Shown here piece after piece: positions 30,721 to 41,874 of a stretch of DNA of 64,000 bases (the stretch's first letter is position 1; each line of letters opens with the position of its first letter). Under the pieces are notes generated by a model. That model was not told the DNA's origin, did not search any database, and was given only the letters and a program-made list of their open reading frames with translations. A program made the translations under genes and the position numbers. This DNA comes from Saccharina japonica (Eukaryota; Sar; Phaeophyceae; Laminariales; Laminariaceae), in assembly GCA_008828725.1 (NCBI GenBank), contig MEHQ01003762.1, positions 1,190,331 to 1,254,330 of the forward strand, given 5' to 3'.

Positions 30721-30816
30721 CTGTAGGCTTCATCCTCAGCCAATCAGCCCCGTCTGTGGGAGGAACGATTTTCCCTAAAAGTGCTACCTCCATCGTATCA
30801 TAGCGCGGATCACTGT
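30721..30816 (-). CDS. Candidate exon, possibly 5' part of gene A
   Basis: A 96-bp open segment lies between a TACGGCAG acceptor and a CTACAG|GTATGT donor on the minus strand. Only one frame is open; it reads as a mixed, protein-like sequence containing KIVPPTDGADWLRMKPT. In that frame it is phase 1 on both sides, which does not join directly to the phase-0 blade exons, so at least one more exon would be needed. It could instead be chance. Confidence 0.25.
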
Positions 30817-31140
30817 CTGCCGTAATTCTCTACGCCGCTTCTGCTGTGATATATTCATGTAATAATTGGTATACAACCAAGCCATACGACATACTATACG
30901 AAGGTGATACCTGATACGCATACTATCATATTAATACAACCAGCCGACGACAAGCTACTATTAATATGTAGAATACGCATATGCCCAGCATTATTTAATG
31001 CAGGGCATGCTTCTGGCTGAAACGTTGCAAATTAAGCCCATATGATACTGCCCAAACGGCAAACCCAGGTACAGTCGCACGAGTAGTATATCGGTGGTCG
31101 CCCACTAACACAACAGTTCGTGCGACGTACTGCAGTACCT

Positions 31141-31620
31141 GTTTGTTTGTTTTGTTTTGTTTTGTTTTGTTTTGTTTTGTTTTGTTTTGTTTTGTTTTGT
31201 TTTGTTTTGTTTTGTTTTGTTTTGTTTTGTTTTGTTTTGTTTTGTTTTGTCTTGTTTTGTCTTGTTTGTTTGTGTGTTTGTGTGTGTGAGTTTGTTGTTT
31301 GTTTGTTTTCTTTTTCATCTCATGTATCATCTTCGCCCTTCCTTTCTCTCTCCTTCCTAGTCATAACTCAGATCCGGGGTCACAAAGCAGGCTCTTCACC
31401 CCCGCCCCCCATTTTTATCGCGAGAAGATTTCAGCATTTGCTTCCCTCGTCGACTCTCGTCGAATTTTGCTTACCCACGCTATATATAATATGCGCTCTC
31501 GACAGCTGGTGTCATTTGAGAATAGAAATCTCCAAACGGAGACTTGAACCCTCGACCTCCAACGTAACTAGCTTCGTTGTTACCTGTTAGGCAACCGGGG
31601 TGACCAGTCTGTAGCACGGA
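31141..31620 (-). mobile_element. tRNA-derived SINE with greatly expanded (AAAAC)n tail
   Basis: Read on the minus strand, a tRNA-like head lies at ~31540-31615 (A box GGTTGCCTAACAGG, B box GGGTTCAAGTCTC), followed by a ~220-bp body and an (AAAAC)n tail, seen on the plus strand as (TTTTG)n at ~31149-31265, about 22 units. The body contains TTCGACGAGAGTCGACGAGG and CTTCTCGCGATAAA, shared with the element at 49.7-50.0 kb. Confidence 0.8.
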
Positions 31621-32179
31621 ATTACCGGTTGATCCTGGCTACCGGGTACCTGGCTATCTATGTATGTGGTGTGGTGTGGTGTGGTGTGGTGTGGGACCTT
31701 CCCGGGGGAGCGCAGATAACCGAACGAAATACCTCTGAAGAAGTACGTATCCGTACCTGGTACATCGGTGCAGTTGATGGCTATCATAGCCTAACATTTA
31801 TTTGCCGGCGGTGTGGAAGTTTGAGATGAAGACAGATGCACTACGGCCGGGGTGCACTTGAAACGTGTGACGCTCGTACAAAACCTGAGTGAGCTTGACA
31901 AAAAATACGATTGGTGACCCCCATGAATATTTCCTCCGTGGCCTGTTATTGAGGAATTATAGCAAAGTATACATACGACCATGAATCAATCACACCAGGT
32001 ATATACTCGTAGTACATACATACAACACTGATACTCCGTACTACCTACTGCTGTACAACGCCGGCCCGCTCATGAGAATCAACTCACAAGGAAGTCAGTG
32101 TGGCCATTTGAAATCCCTCAGAAGGATCTCCGACTATTAGTACTGTAGTCAGCGAGCCTACCAGGTTAATTTATATTCC

Positions 32180-32395
32180 CATTCCATTGGTTATCTTCGC
32201 CCTCTCCATCCTATTTATAACAGTACACTACTACTACTATTACCATGTAGCTCAGATCCGGGATCACACGTTATGCTCTCATCCCCTATCCCGCCACGGT
32301 TCGTGCCTTGCCTTTTTATCGCCACAAGACTACAACCCTTTCTTCCCTCGTCGACTCTCATCGAATTGTGCCTACCCACGATACGAAAAGGTGAT
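32180..32395 (-). mobile_element. Truncated copy of the tRNA-derived SINE (body only)
   Basis: Matches the body of the element at 31.3-31.5 kb (GTGGGTA.GCA..ATTCGA, GTCGACGAGGGAAG, CCCGGATCTGAG, GGGCGAAGATAA), but lacks both the tRNA-like head and the A-rich tail. The orientation is the same. Confidence 0.7.
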
Positions 32396-34009
32396 CTCAG
32401 CAATTGGTTCCTTTTTTGTTTTTGCAGCTGAAGTCACAAACCCACCACGAATAGGTTGGGCATGGTGTGCTTCTTTATACCGGGTAGTACACGTTGTTTG
32501 TCTTATGTAGCAAGCGTCGAGGCCACTCGTGACCTCATCAAGGTATCACCCAGCACGAAAACAGCATACCCTACAACAACAGCGCACGCAGTAGGTATCG
32601 ATATGTCGCCTCTATTCGAGTGGGTACCTTTAACTACACCACCGTTCTTCATACCGTGTGAATCAAAGTGCAAGTTTTGCGTACAACACGAGCAGATGAC
32701 CCCACCACGAACTCTCTATTGCTGCCTCGTCCTACTGCAGGTACATATGTATATATGCCCACAGCAGTATCGATGTATTCTACAGAGTTGGTCTTAAAAG
32801 CTACTTTTGGTATGTTAGATAGAAGCTTGGTGTTGTATAATCTAACCTGGAATTTCCAGACTTGGTTCGCCATTCTTCTTCGTGGCCAGGCTTCGTTCGT
32901 CGGGCCCGAAGGGCAGGGTTGTTATATTGACCCCTTTGCGTCCGGCAGGCAACCGCTTCGAAAACTAAGCCATCAGTCCTTCGGCGAAACAAGGGACACT
33001 CCAGACGCGCGCCTTGCAGGGCAGGGTACGGCGTAAGTTATACCAGGTATGCTTTTATATTACGTATATATGGACATTAATGGTACAATGAAATCGTAAA
33101 CCTGGCACTTGTCATATTTTTCGCCTGTACCAACCCTGTACGCAAATATAAAAATATCCATAGATAGATACGCATGATACGTAATTTTTTGCGTATGGCA
33201 ATACTGCCTTTAAGAAGTACGAAACAAACTATTAATACTTGTACGGAGTATAATTTTAGTTATTTAGGGGCTTCTTTGATCAACAAAACAAAAGTAAGTG
33301 CGAAGTTTTCGGGGTGTTTTTCATTTGTTTACACCTCCAACCTGCAATAATACAGTACGATAAGCCCACAAATAACAACTGAGACGTATTATAACATTTT
33401 CACCAAAATACCGTGGTAACTTAATAACAACATTAGCCTCTTCTTGGAGGACGCCAGCAAAGTTAAAGCTAGAGAACTTGGTACTAACGTAGATCAGAGT
33501 ACTAAAGTTGGAGCCCAGCGGCGAGCTCGACACTAACTACATCCTACCCTATATCCTAGCCTGTGCGTGTGTGCTCTTCAAGTTAAACCGTTACTTCTGT
33601 GTACCCGTTGACACCCACAGTATACCCTGTATCAGTGCCGATTCTTCATCCAACATAAATGGAAGCGCTGCGGTCACAAAACCGTGACAAATATGATGTC
33701 ACTATAGGTTCTAGTGCGGTCGACCTTGTTCACATATGTTTACATTGTACATATATATACTTCCGTATATATACAAGAACAGAAGTCGGCGTGCTTCGCG
33801 CGCCATATTAAATTCCTTTTGGGCTGCGCCAAGAGAATGCTGTAGATGGCCATCCATGTAGAATGTACAGTAGTAGTGTACGACCGCACCATGAACATAT
33901 TAGGTACGCGTATATGGTATCGGGTTAAGGAATTTGCTGGGCCTTTTTGCTCCCCTTGATGAAGAACGCCGAACAAACTGCAGCCGACCAATGACGTTCC
34001 CCGAGCAGG
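32396..34009. other. Gene-poor AT-rich stretch
   Basis: No feature recognised; a minus-strand open segment at 33321-33533 has no identifiable family. Confidence 0.4.
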
Positions 34010-35270
34010 AGTTTCCACACCGTCAAGAGTGTTATCGACCTATTCATAGGAGGGCACCGTTCTCATTCCCGGTCTGTTGGGGTTGTACACCTAGGATCTG
34101 GCGACGGGGCCATCTATTTCCTCCCCGGGTGGGTCTGGCTTGAATTACGAGCCCCAGCCAGTCAGCAATCAGCCGCCGTGGCATGAGTTTCCACATCATG
34201 TGGGGCGGTGTCGACATTTTCATGCCCGGGAGGGTCATCATTTTCGTCCTCGGTGGGTTGAATTTGTATATATGTGGAAGTGTTTTTAATGCGGGCATGA
34301 AAATGTATCATCCACGGGTGGCGCTGGGTCCCCGAATCTCAGCCATTCAGTGATAGAGGTAGTGGAGTTGAGGTTTATAGACCGTGCAGGGCTGTGTCGA
34401 CCTGGGGGGAAAATGTTCGACCCCGGCTTGCCGCAGTTGTTGATGTACCAGGAAGGGTTGAGTATCCCAGGAGAGGATCTTATACTACTGGATGAGGCTG
34501 AACCTCAAATATGCCGTGGTTAATCAGCTGAGAGGCAGTGGGCGGTTCCGACATCGTGCAAGGCGGTATCCGATCCGGAGATCACCGTTGTCATTACCGT
34601 GTTATCGAAGTTGCTTATATTTACCGAAGGATTCATGAACCGGGGGTGGCGCGTTACCCTCCCCGGCTGTGCTGGTTCCACCGACATCTGCAAATCAGTA
34701 ATCGAGTCACTGGAGTTGGGGGTTCCATGCGGTTCGGGGCGGTATCAACTCTGAGGTTCACGCATTTCTTTTCGGTTTGTCGGAAGGGTGTACTGTACGC
34801 AAGAATACATTTTCCGGGGATGTAACCTTGCCATTTCCCGCGTACGGGATATATTCAAAGGTGATCCAGCCAACCAGTGATACAGCTAGTGGGATTGGGG
34901 TTTCCATACCGTGCGGGGCGGTGTCGATCCAGGGAGACCAAATTTTCGTCCCCGGGTTTTTGAAGTTGTAGATGTATGGAGGGATTTCCGATATGTATGG
35001 AGGGATTTCCGATCCGGCAACGGGGCCCTATCGTTTCCGGGCGCGCTGGATTTATTGTCTAGCCCCAGTCAATCAGCGAGTAGGGCTGGGGTTTCCACAC
35101 CTTGCGGGCCGGTTTCGAGCCGCCGGGTCATTTGCTTCGTTCCCGGGCGGTTTGAATGGTAGATATACGTAGGGATTGCCGAATTGGGGATGGGGCACTA
35201 ACGTCCCCGGATTCGGTAAGACTAGAAAGGTCGCCACGAGGGCTAAATATCACCGCGTGAGCCGCCGCCC
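34010..35270 (+). repeat. Degenerate tandem satellite, ~178-bp period, seven units
   Basis: Anchors of the form GG(T)TTCCA...GTG.GGGCGGTGTCGA recur near 34010, 34186, 34372, 34543, 34721, 34899 and 35089, spaced 171-190 bp. Each unit also carries CCCCGGG.GGTTG and a (C)CAATCAGCGAG-like word. The units are strongly diverged. An eighth, separate unit starts near 35540. Confidence 0.75.
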
Positions 35271-35304
35271 GCGCCGTGATTGACCGCGGGCAAGTGGTTG
35301 GGGG

Positions 35305-35925
35305 GGACTCGACTAATGAATGGCCTTCGGGCTCCGAAAACGCTGGGATGAAAGCTGTTGCTAATTATATTTAAATATCAGTATATATCTTTGTTTATAT
35401 TGTCTGTCACATCTCCTCCGAGGGGGGGGGGCACTGTGATTTTTCTTCCCGTATTCCTTCGTTTCTCGTTTTTCCCGCATCTGGATCGCTAGCATTTTTT
35501 TTATTGTGCCAATCAGCCATCGGCTGGTATGGTTGGGGGTCCCACACAAGTCGGGCCGTATTTGAGCCCGGGGGTCATTTTTTCCGTACTTGGGTGGTTG
35601 GAGTTGCAGAGATACGGAAGGATTTCCGTACAGGGGGTGGGGCCTTATCGTTCCCTGGTGTGGTCAGACTGGGTGGTCCCCCAGGGGGTAACTCCCGCCG
35701 AGTGTGCCGCAGCCCCTGATTGGAGGGAGGTTCCTCGACCAATGGGCTTCGGGCTCGGAAATCGCTGGGATGAAAGCTGTTGGTCATTAGTTTAGGAGTG
35801 TACTTCGTGGTTTTCTATTGTCCGTCACATCTCCTCCGGGGGGGAGACACTTTCTTTTTATTTTATCTTCTTTTGTTTCGTTTTTCCTTTTTTCGACGCA
35901 ACTGGGTCGCTAGCAACGGTAGATC
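35305..35925 (+). repeat. Direct duplication of a ~190-bp segment
   Basis: 35305-35495 and 35735-35925 share GGCTTCGGGCTC..AAA, CGCTGGGATGAAAGCTGTTG, GTC.GTCACATCTCCTCCG plus a G run, and GGTCGCTAGCA. With the adjoining satellite unit, the duplicated block is about 430 bp. Confidence 0.7.
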
Positions 35926-37615
35926 GTGTCTGTCATACGTATCATTGCACTGTCGACGCTGCTTGATGCATTGCAACGTAGTATCCCTGTGTCGTGGTTT
36001 AGTGATGACGTCACTACATCACTTCTATCTATCCTGGTTGGAGAATCGGCGCGGTCACTGGATGTGCTACATATCGACGGGTAGAAAGAACGCTGTAATG
36101 TGAAGAATACACACACACACGGCAGCGTGAAGATACCAACCAGGGGCTCCCCAGATATATGTCAAATTCCGTTGAGCTGAGCAATCTCCATTGATGGTGT
36201 CTTCACCGAAATGCGGACGCTCCATATTATAATCCAGTACCCTAAGACATTTGTCTCGAATATGCGGTATGCTATACAGTACTGATCTGCTGCGTGTGGG
36301 CGCCGGCACACAGCCGAAAGCACACCAGCCGAAACGAACCAAACGACAACAAACACCAACCGAACGGAAGCCTGTACGATCCCAGCGTATAAGAAGTGTG
36401 TCTTGCCAAAAGGAAATATTCCCCCGCGCACTTAGTGCCCAGGTTTGCCTCTATGATAGCTTGCAACCTTTTTGATAAAATGGTTGAGGTTCACTACTGC
36501 TGGGTAAGCGACGACTGTCACCAACCTAGCCTCAACTCTGACCCAATAATAGAGTGCTACAATAGCTGAGGTCCACTTTGTACGTGATAATAGATTTTCG
36601 CTGAACGATGCTTGATATGGTCTGATAATCTTAGGGTTCGGGCTAGCTAGTTATGTTCGTCTCGTGCCCAGGATATGCCAACCACGTTTTCTAATACAAA
36701 AGTTGGCAAGCACCCCTCTGTTTGGTGCCCCCTGCACTCTAGCTTACACTGAAGTGCTGCAGTACATCATGCTCAAACGAGCAATACGACAGGAATATGA
36801 TACGTGAAATACGCATCTGAACAATGGCAACACATATCGTGTACCTGGTACGTATTTCTCTAGGAGGGAAACTGGACACAGGCACTGGGCTAGCTGGATG
36901 TCGACGGGTGGAAATATCGGTTAGATGCGAACATCACGCACACGATAGTTGATCCCTCACAGTCTGCAGTAGAACGTACTGCTTTTCCTCATACGTAGAG
37001 CAGGTGTATACCTCCGATTGAAACATCCCAGGTGTATAATTCCAGATATATCGACTTGTCAAGATAAACACACTCCTTGGAACTGGTATCGTCAGGCATC
37101 ATTTTTCAGTGTCAAAATGTGTGATCAACACGGAGATCAGACCACCTCCAATTTCGTTGCCGAGAGTGGTGTTGGAGCGGGAACACATATACTTCTATCG
37201 ATAAGGGTGCACGTTTCGTTAACGGACCACAGCCCACAAGACAAAATAACACATGTTTCAGCTGCTTCTGTTATTCCGTTCGATAGGCAGCTACTAGTGA
37301 CAAGAAGCTCGAGTTCGAGCCGAGGTCATCCTCCACCGCCGCCTACATTTCGGGCGGTTTCGCTGAGATCAGCGGTTGGACGATCGTTGTTGCTGGCGGT
37401 TTCTCTGAGCCTCGACTCTCGGCTGGTGTATACCGATTACGGTGGCCAATGTACGGTTTCCAAATAGTAATTGTCGGGTGAGAGGGGCAACACCAAATTA
37501 AACTCGGGGACAAGATGCATTCCTTGGGTGTGTGCGAGAAACGCACATCGCTTCTTTACGGGGGGCAGGCATTCGCAGTGACACAAACATCGACATAAAA
37601 GAGCAGTGCCAACAT
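35926..37615. other. Unassigned stretch
   Basis: Minus-strand open segments near 36162-36342 include possible splice signals but two frames compete. No call is made. Confidence 0.3.
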
Positions 37616-37980
37616 CAGAAGCAGCAGCAGCAGCAGCAGCAGAGAAGGTCGACGGCCGGAGCACAAGGGCCTGGGGATTCATCACGTCGTGACATCAGTT
37701 AAAAATGGTGGACTAAAAGGGACGAAGATGTATACCCGTCGCAAGATAGGGAGGTGCGGAGCGAGTTGAAGATCAGGAAACTGAGAGTTGAGCGGGAAAA
37801 AGCGGAACAAACGAGGAGTATAATTTGGAACCAAAAGTAGAGGACCAGGAGGAGAATGTTATGGATGTCGGGGGAACGACAGACGAGGCCAAGACAGAGA
37901 GAGACGGCCGAAGAAACTCGACGGAAGATATAACGATGGAGGGTATGAGAGAGGTACAGAACAATCACATAAATGAGTAT

Positions 37981-38137
37981 TGCAGGGGAGAAGCAGGGGG
38001 TAGACGCCCTCAAATAGGATCAAGAGAGGAGGACGACTACTGGAAGAAAACACGTAACGGAATTAAGCAGGGAAGAAGCAGGGGGTAGACGCCTTCACAT
38101 AGGATCAAGAGAGGAGGACGGCTATTGGAATAAGAAC
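37981..38137 (+). repeat. 86-bp tandem duplication in GA-rich DNA
   Basis: GAAGCAGGGGGTAGACGCC through GGATCAAGAGAGGAGGACG occurs twice, offset by 86 bp, with few differences. The surrounding 37.7-39.4 kb is purine-rich with several poly-G tracts (38310, 39116, 39245). The ORFs here are low complexity and not assigned. A CAG run lies at 37618-37642. Confidence 0.7.
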
Positions 38138-38931
38138 ACAGGCGGCGGCAGAGGGAAGCGCAGGACAGAGGAGAGCCCAGTTGGGGAGGGAAAAGGAGGG
38201 CTAGCAACGGATTGGTGGGGGGACAAGAGAGGGCATCCCGAGGAGGGACGAGAACGGGGTGGTTCGGTGAGTCAGTTCGTACAGGGAGGAACGAAAAGCG
38301 AGACTCGCGGAGGGGGGGGGGGGGGGTGAGTACAGGGAGGTGGACAGAGACAAATAGCCTAGCAGTATCTTCAGGGAGCCTGAACCAACATCACGGACAC
38401 AGTTGCCGGACACGAGAATGACCATGAGGGGGGTGATACCTGTGGATGGCTTACCGTCATGACTTTCCGCGAAGGAACGGGTGATATCATATTTGTGCTC
38501 TGAACTACTTTTCCATGACAACAAAGAGCGAGGTGGCCTGGTGCGTTTCTTTGACTTTGACTTGACGTCGCATGAGAGGACAGGGCTGTCAGTGAAGCGC
38601 ATGGGAGATGGTGGAGCATCTCTGCCGGAAAGGGGGAGGCTATGATGGGTGGGGTGGTATATGGCAACGCTAGTGAGGAACGAGATAACGATCCTGGGAA
38701 GAAAGGCGCTGCACCGGGTGGAGACGCAGTGGGGGAGACAGTTTCAACGAGTAAATTAAATTATAAATACATTATATCTGGCCCACCAGAAGGTGGAGGA
38801 GACGTTAGCATCGTGGAGGAGTGGACGAAATTGTTCAAGGCAGGATATGTGTAAGGTAGCACAGGAGGTGAAGATGACTGGCATGACATTAAAACGGAGA
38901 AGGACCACGCGGCCGACGGCGAGGGTTAGGG

Positions 38932-40680
38932 TTAGGATGGGGACCTGCCGGAACCGACGTTGAGCAGCCCGGCGACGTGGCTGGAGCTGCCGCCGCTGCA
39001 CATCAGGGGCGAGTACGGGTGAAAGAGGGGGGGGTGAGGGAAGGGGGGGGGCTTACAGGGAAAGTGGCCACCCGAGAAGGAGAAGGGGGGTGGCGTAGGC
39101 AGGCTAAAACGGCGGGGGGGGGGGGGGGGAGACGCTGCTTTTGTAGGGAGGGGAAGCGGAAACGTCGAGCACGGGGCCGAGAAGCAAGCACTATGCAAGC
39201 GGAAAGTGGAAGGGCGACGGGAAGACGAAAGCTGAGTTCGGCCGGGGGGGGGGGGGAGGCGGGACGAGCGAAGGGACAAGGAGGAGGGGCGAATGATGAC
39301 TCGGGCTTCGCGGAAATGTTGGCCCAGCCTGGGAAACGCGTGTTCGGGGGTAGGCGCCGGTGCGATACTAGCGGAGCGAGAAGGAAGACCGGAAAATAAT
39401 GGTTCGAGCTCCGTGGAAACGTTGGCCCAGCCTGGGAAACATGGGGTCGCGCGGACCGCAACGGTCAGGAGGTTGCCGTCAAGAAGGACCAGCGCAGGGC
39501 CCATTACATTTAACATCGTTTGTTCCCAAGCCGGGTGTACAGTTGTAAAGGTGCCTACAGGGGCCGAATCAAGAAACACACGTGGAAACTGCATACTCTC
39601 GTCCTTTGGTTCACCACACCATCCATAGGTTATTGATCATAGCCCGGCAACACTACAGGCCAGGCTTTCCTCCAAAGTCTTCCCCGCATGTAGAAGGTAA
39701 CCCATCGTCCGCCTGCGGTTCTCTATATCGATGAGCCATTCAGTCATTAAACGTATGATGTGGTCATCAAAGATACCCAACGTGGCCGCGGAATAATAGC
39801 CACTCTTTCGGCTATGCAGGAGCATCGCCCGGATACCGTCGTTGACAGTGTGCTGCCAGTAATAGTACTTCCACGCTTTGGCACCTTCCCAAGCCTCCTG
39901 TACTCCAGTGTTATAGTTCGAATATCGCATAGATTGGCGACAGGGGTGGGGATTACTGCCTAATGTGTGCCTGAGTAAACGGTATTTTTGTTGGATGACA
40001 GAGCTTGTGTCAAGCGATACGCACGGTTGGTCAGGTGGGATAGATATGGTTGTCACAATTTCGTCGTGTGGCGTGGTTTGTTTCGTTCCTTCTTTTCCTA
40101 ACAAAACAGTCATCATTTGAAGCAACACACCGCCCAAATGTGCATCGATGCTCTCGTTCAACAGCTTGTGAGAAAATACCCGGTGCAACGTTAACGTTGT
40201 ACGCAGAGCGGTAATCGAATATTGCAGTCACACGTAAGGTCACGAAGGTTCGGCCCTATCACGCATCTATCCACGAATGCAAATCGGTCCAGTTTCACAT
40301 TGCACTGCCACGGACTAAGTTGGTCTTCTTGACAGCGTGTCCTTACCGCAATCAGATGTGATGTACAGCACCTGGTATACACCGAAGTCGGTACTGTTCC
40401 CCCTATAGTCAAGTTGACGTTCTCTGCTGCTTCTCACGGAGAAACGACCAACTACAGTAGACGACGCTACATCGACTAACACTGGAAAGTTGCGTATCTT
40501 GAACCCATTTGGCGTACAAGTGCATTGCCAGTTTCCAAAGTCGTAAAGACTTTCTCTTGAAAAGCCGTTTGGGCGCGGATGACGACGAGAGATACGCTAC
40601 CAAAGTGCTCCTCAGGGACAACGTTTGATATTGGAAATGTTTCCTGAGAGGGAACTAGCCACCATACGTCAGAGTTCAAT
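38932..40680 (-). other. Possible broken gene, unidentified
   Basis: Consecutive minus-strand open segments (40476-40679, 40191-40412, 39637-40188 and ~39400-39594) have mixed, protein-like composition. The 183-residue one has a Trp/Tyr-rich WKYYYWQHTVNDGIRAML and a helical IIRLMTEWLIDIENRRRTM. They are interrupted by stops and frame changes without obvious introns, and run into a Pro-rich poly-C region. This could be a decayed gene or mobile-element ORF. I recognise no family. Confidence 0.3.
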
Positions 40681-41344
40681 CGGCATTGGTTTGTACGGAA
40701 AACGACCTGGCAGTTGTGCTGGAACTACCTAAGTACGCCTTACCTACGAGTACTACAGTAGTCTTTGGTAGTATACCACTCATTCATACCGCAGGACGCC
40801 ACGACCGGTGGCAGGAATGAGCAAAATGAAACAACGGGATTCGCCACCGGAATCTGTTCGATAGAGCCCCCTTTGTCGTTATATGAAGTTCAAAGAACAC
40901 CACCCAAATGGTATCTGAGGCCCAAACAAAAGCAACACAAACGTACCCGCCGGCATTGCACACAGGGAATCTCCTTGAAGAGCGCCTGAACTCTTCGAGG
41001 CGGACGGCCCATTATCATGGGGGAAAACGCATATGTGAGACTGATATATCTTGCTGCCCCAACACTTCTTGCTAACGCGCCTCAGGCCAATAGTGGAGTC
41101 ATGGTCGTAAAATGTTTTGCCCGGTCATCAAACCAAACATTACGTACGGTATAGCCTCGAGTTTCCAACGCATCACCGAGGAAATACGGTAATGGTATTT
41201 ATACGCCACGCCGTTGTTTCCACCTTCCCGGGTACGTTTAATCTTTAAGGCCTGGAAATGTCCAAACATCTGCATCGTCCCAGCTTGCTACATTCTGCCC
41301 CCTCTGGTTCCTTTTTGAGTATGCCAATTTTAGCACCCCCAGCC

Positions 41345-41874
41345 TATAAATATATGATATATTTATAGGTTGAGTTGGCGTCGGTTGGCAACGACGCTGT
41401 AAAACACGCCACTCGCTGCGTGAGCTAGACAACCAGGGTGCCGTTGTTTTTTGTTATTGTTTTTGGCGGTCACCAAAGCTGGCGGTCGAGTAGATCATTT
41501 GTGCGGGGTGGAGAACCTTTGCTCCGCACAAGGGAAATGGTCGTACCACGTAGTGTTAATATGGTAAGGCGTCCGCGAGGCAGTTACATAGTAAAACCCA
41601 TTGCTGTCTCCGGAAGTGACCACACCAGAAATTAAATTAACTCATTGAAGCTGTCGTCCATATGCAAGTCCGCCTCAGAGGCGGTTCTTAGCAGGATGCA
41701 GCCCACCCTCCATGCGACTCGTCCAATACCCCACGGCGTTTCGCGCTTGGTGCAAGCAATGTCTGCCTGGTTGGTGGAAACACAACGCGCTCCGTCCCGG
41801 CATTGTAGGGATGCGAGGGTCTATGGTCATATGACTACGGCCGTGCACAACATGAGTACACCCCCCCCCCCCCC
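41345..41874 (+). mobile_element. Poly(C)-tailed SINE-like element, copy 4
   Basis: Nearly identical to copy 3 along its whole length, including the AT-rich 5' leader (ATATATTTATAGG) and the ATGAGTACA plus ~14 C tail. It too is preceded by a short C run (GCACCCCCAGCC). The small differences to copy 3 imply fairly recent activity. Confidence 0.88.

Noticed and set aside
31120..31590. ORFs of Phe-Val-Leu-Cys repeats
   Set aside because: They are translation of the (TTTTG)n SINE tail.
38932..39400. Pro/Ser-rich minus-strand ORF and Gly/Arg-rich plus-strand ORF
   Set aside because: Both are products of poly-C/poly-G low-complexity DNA. Only the upstream end of the minus-strand frame looks protein-like.
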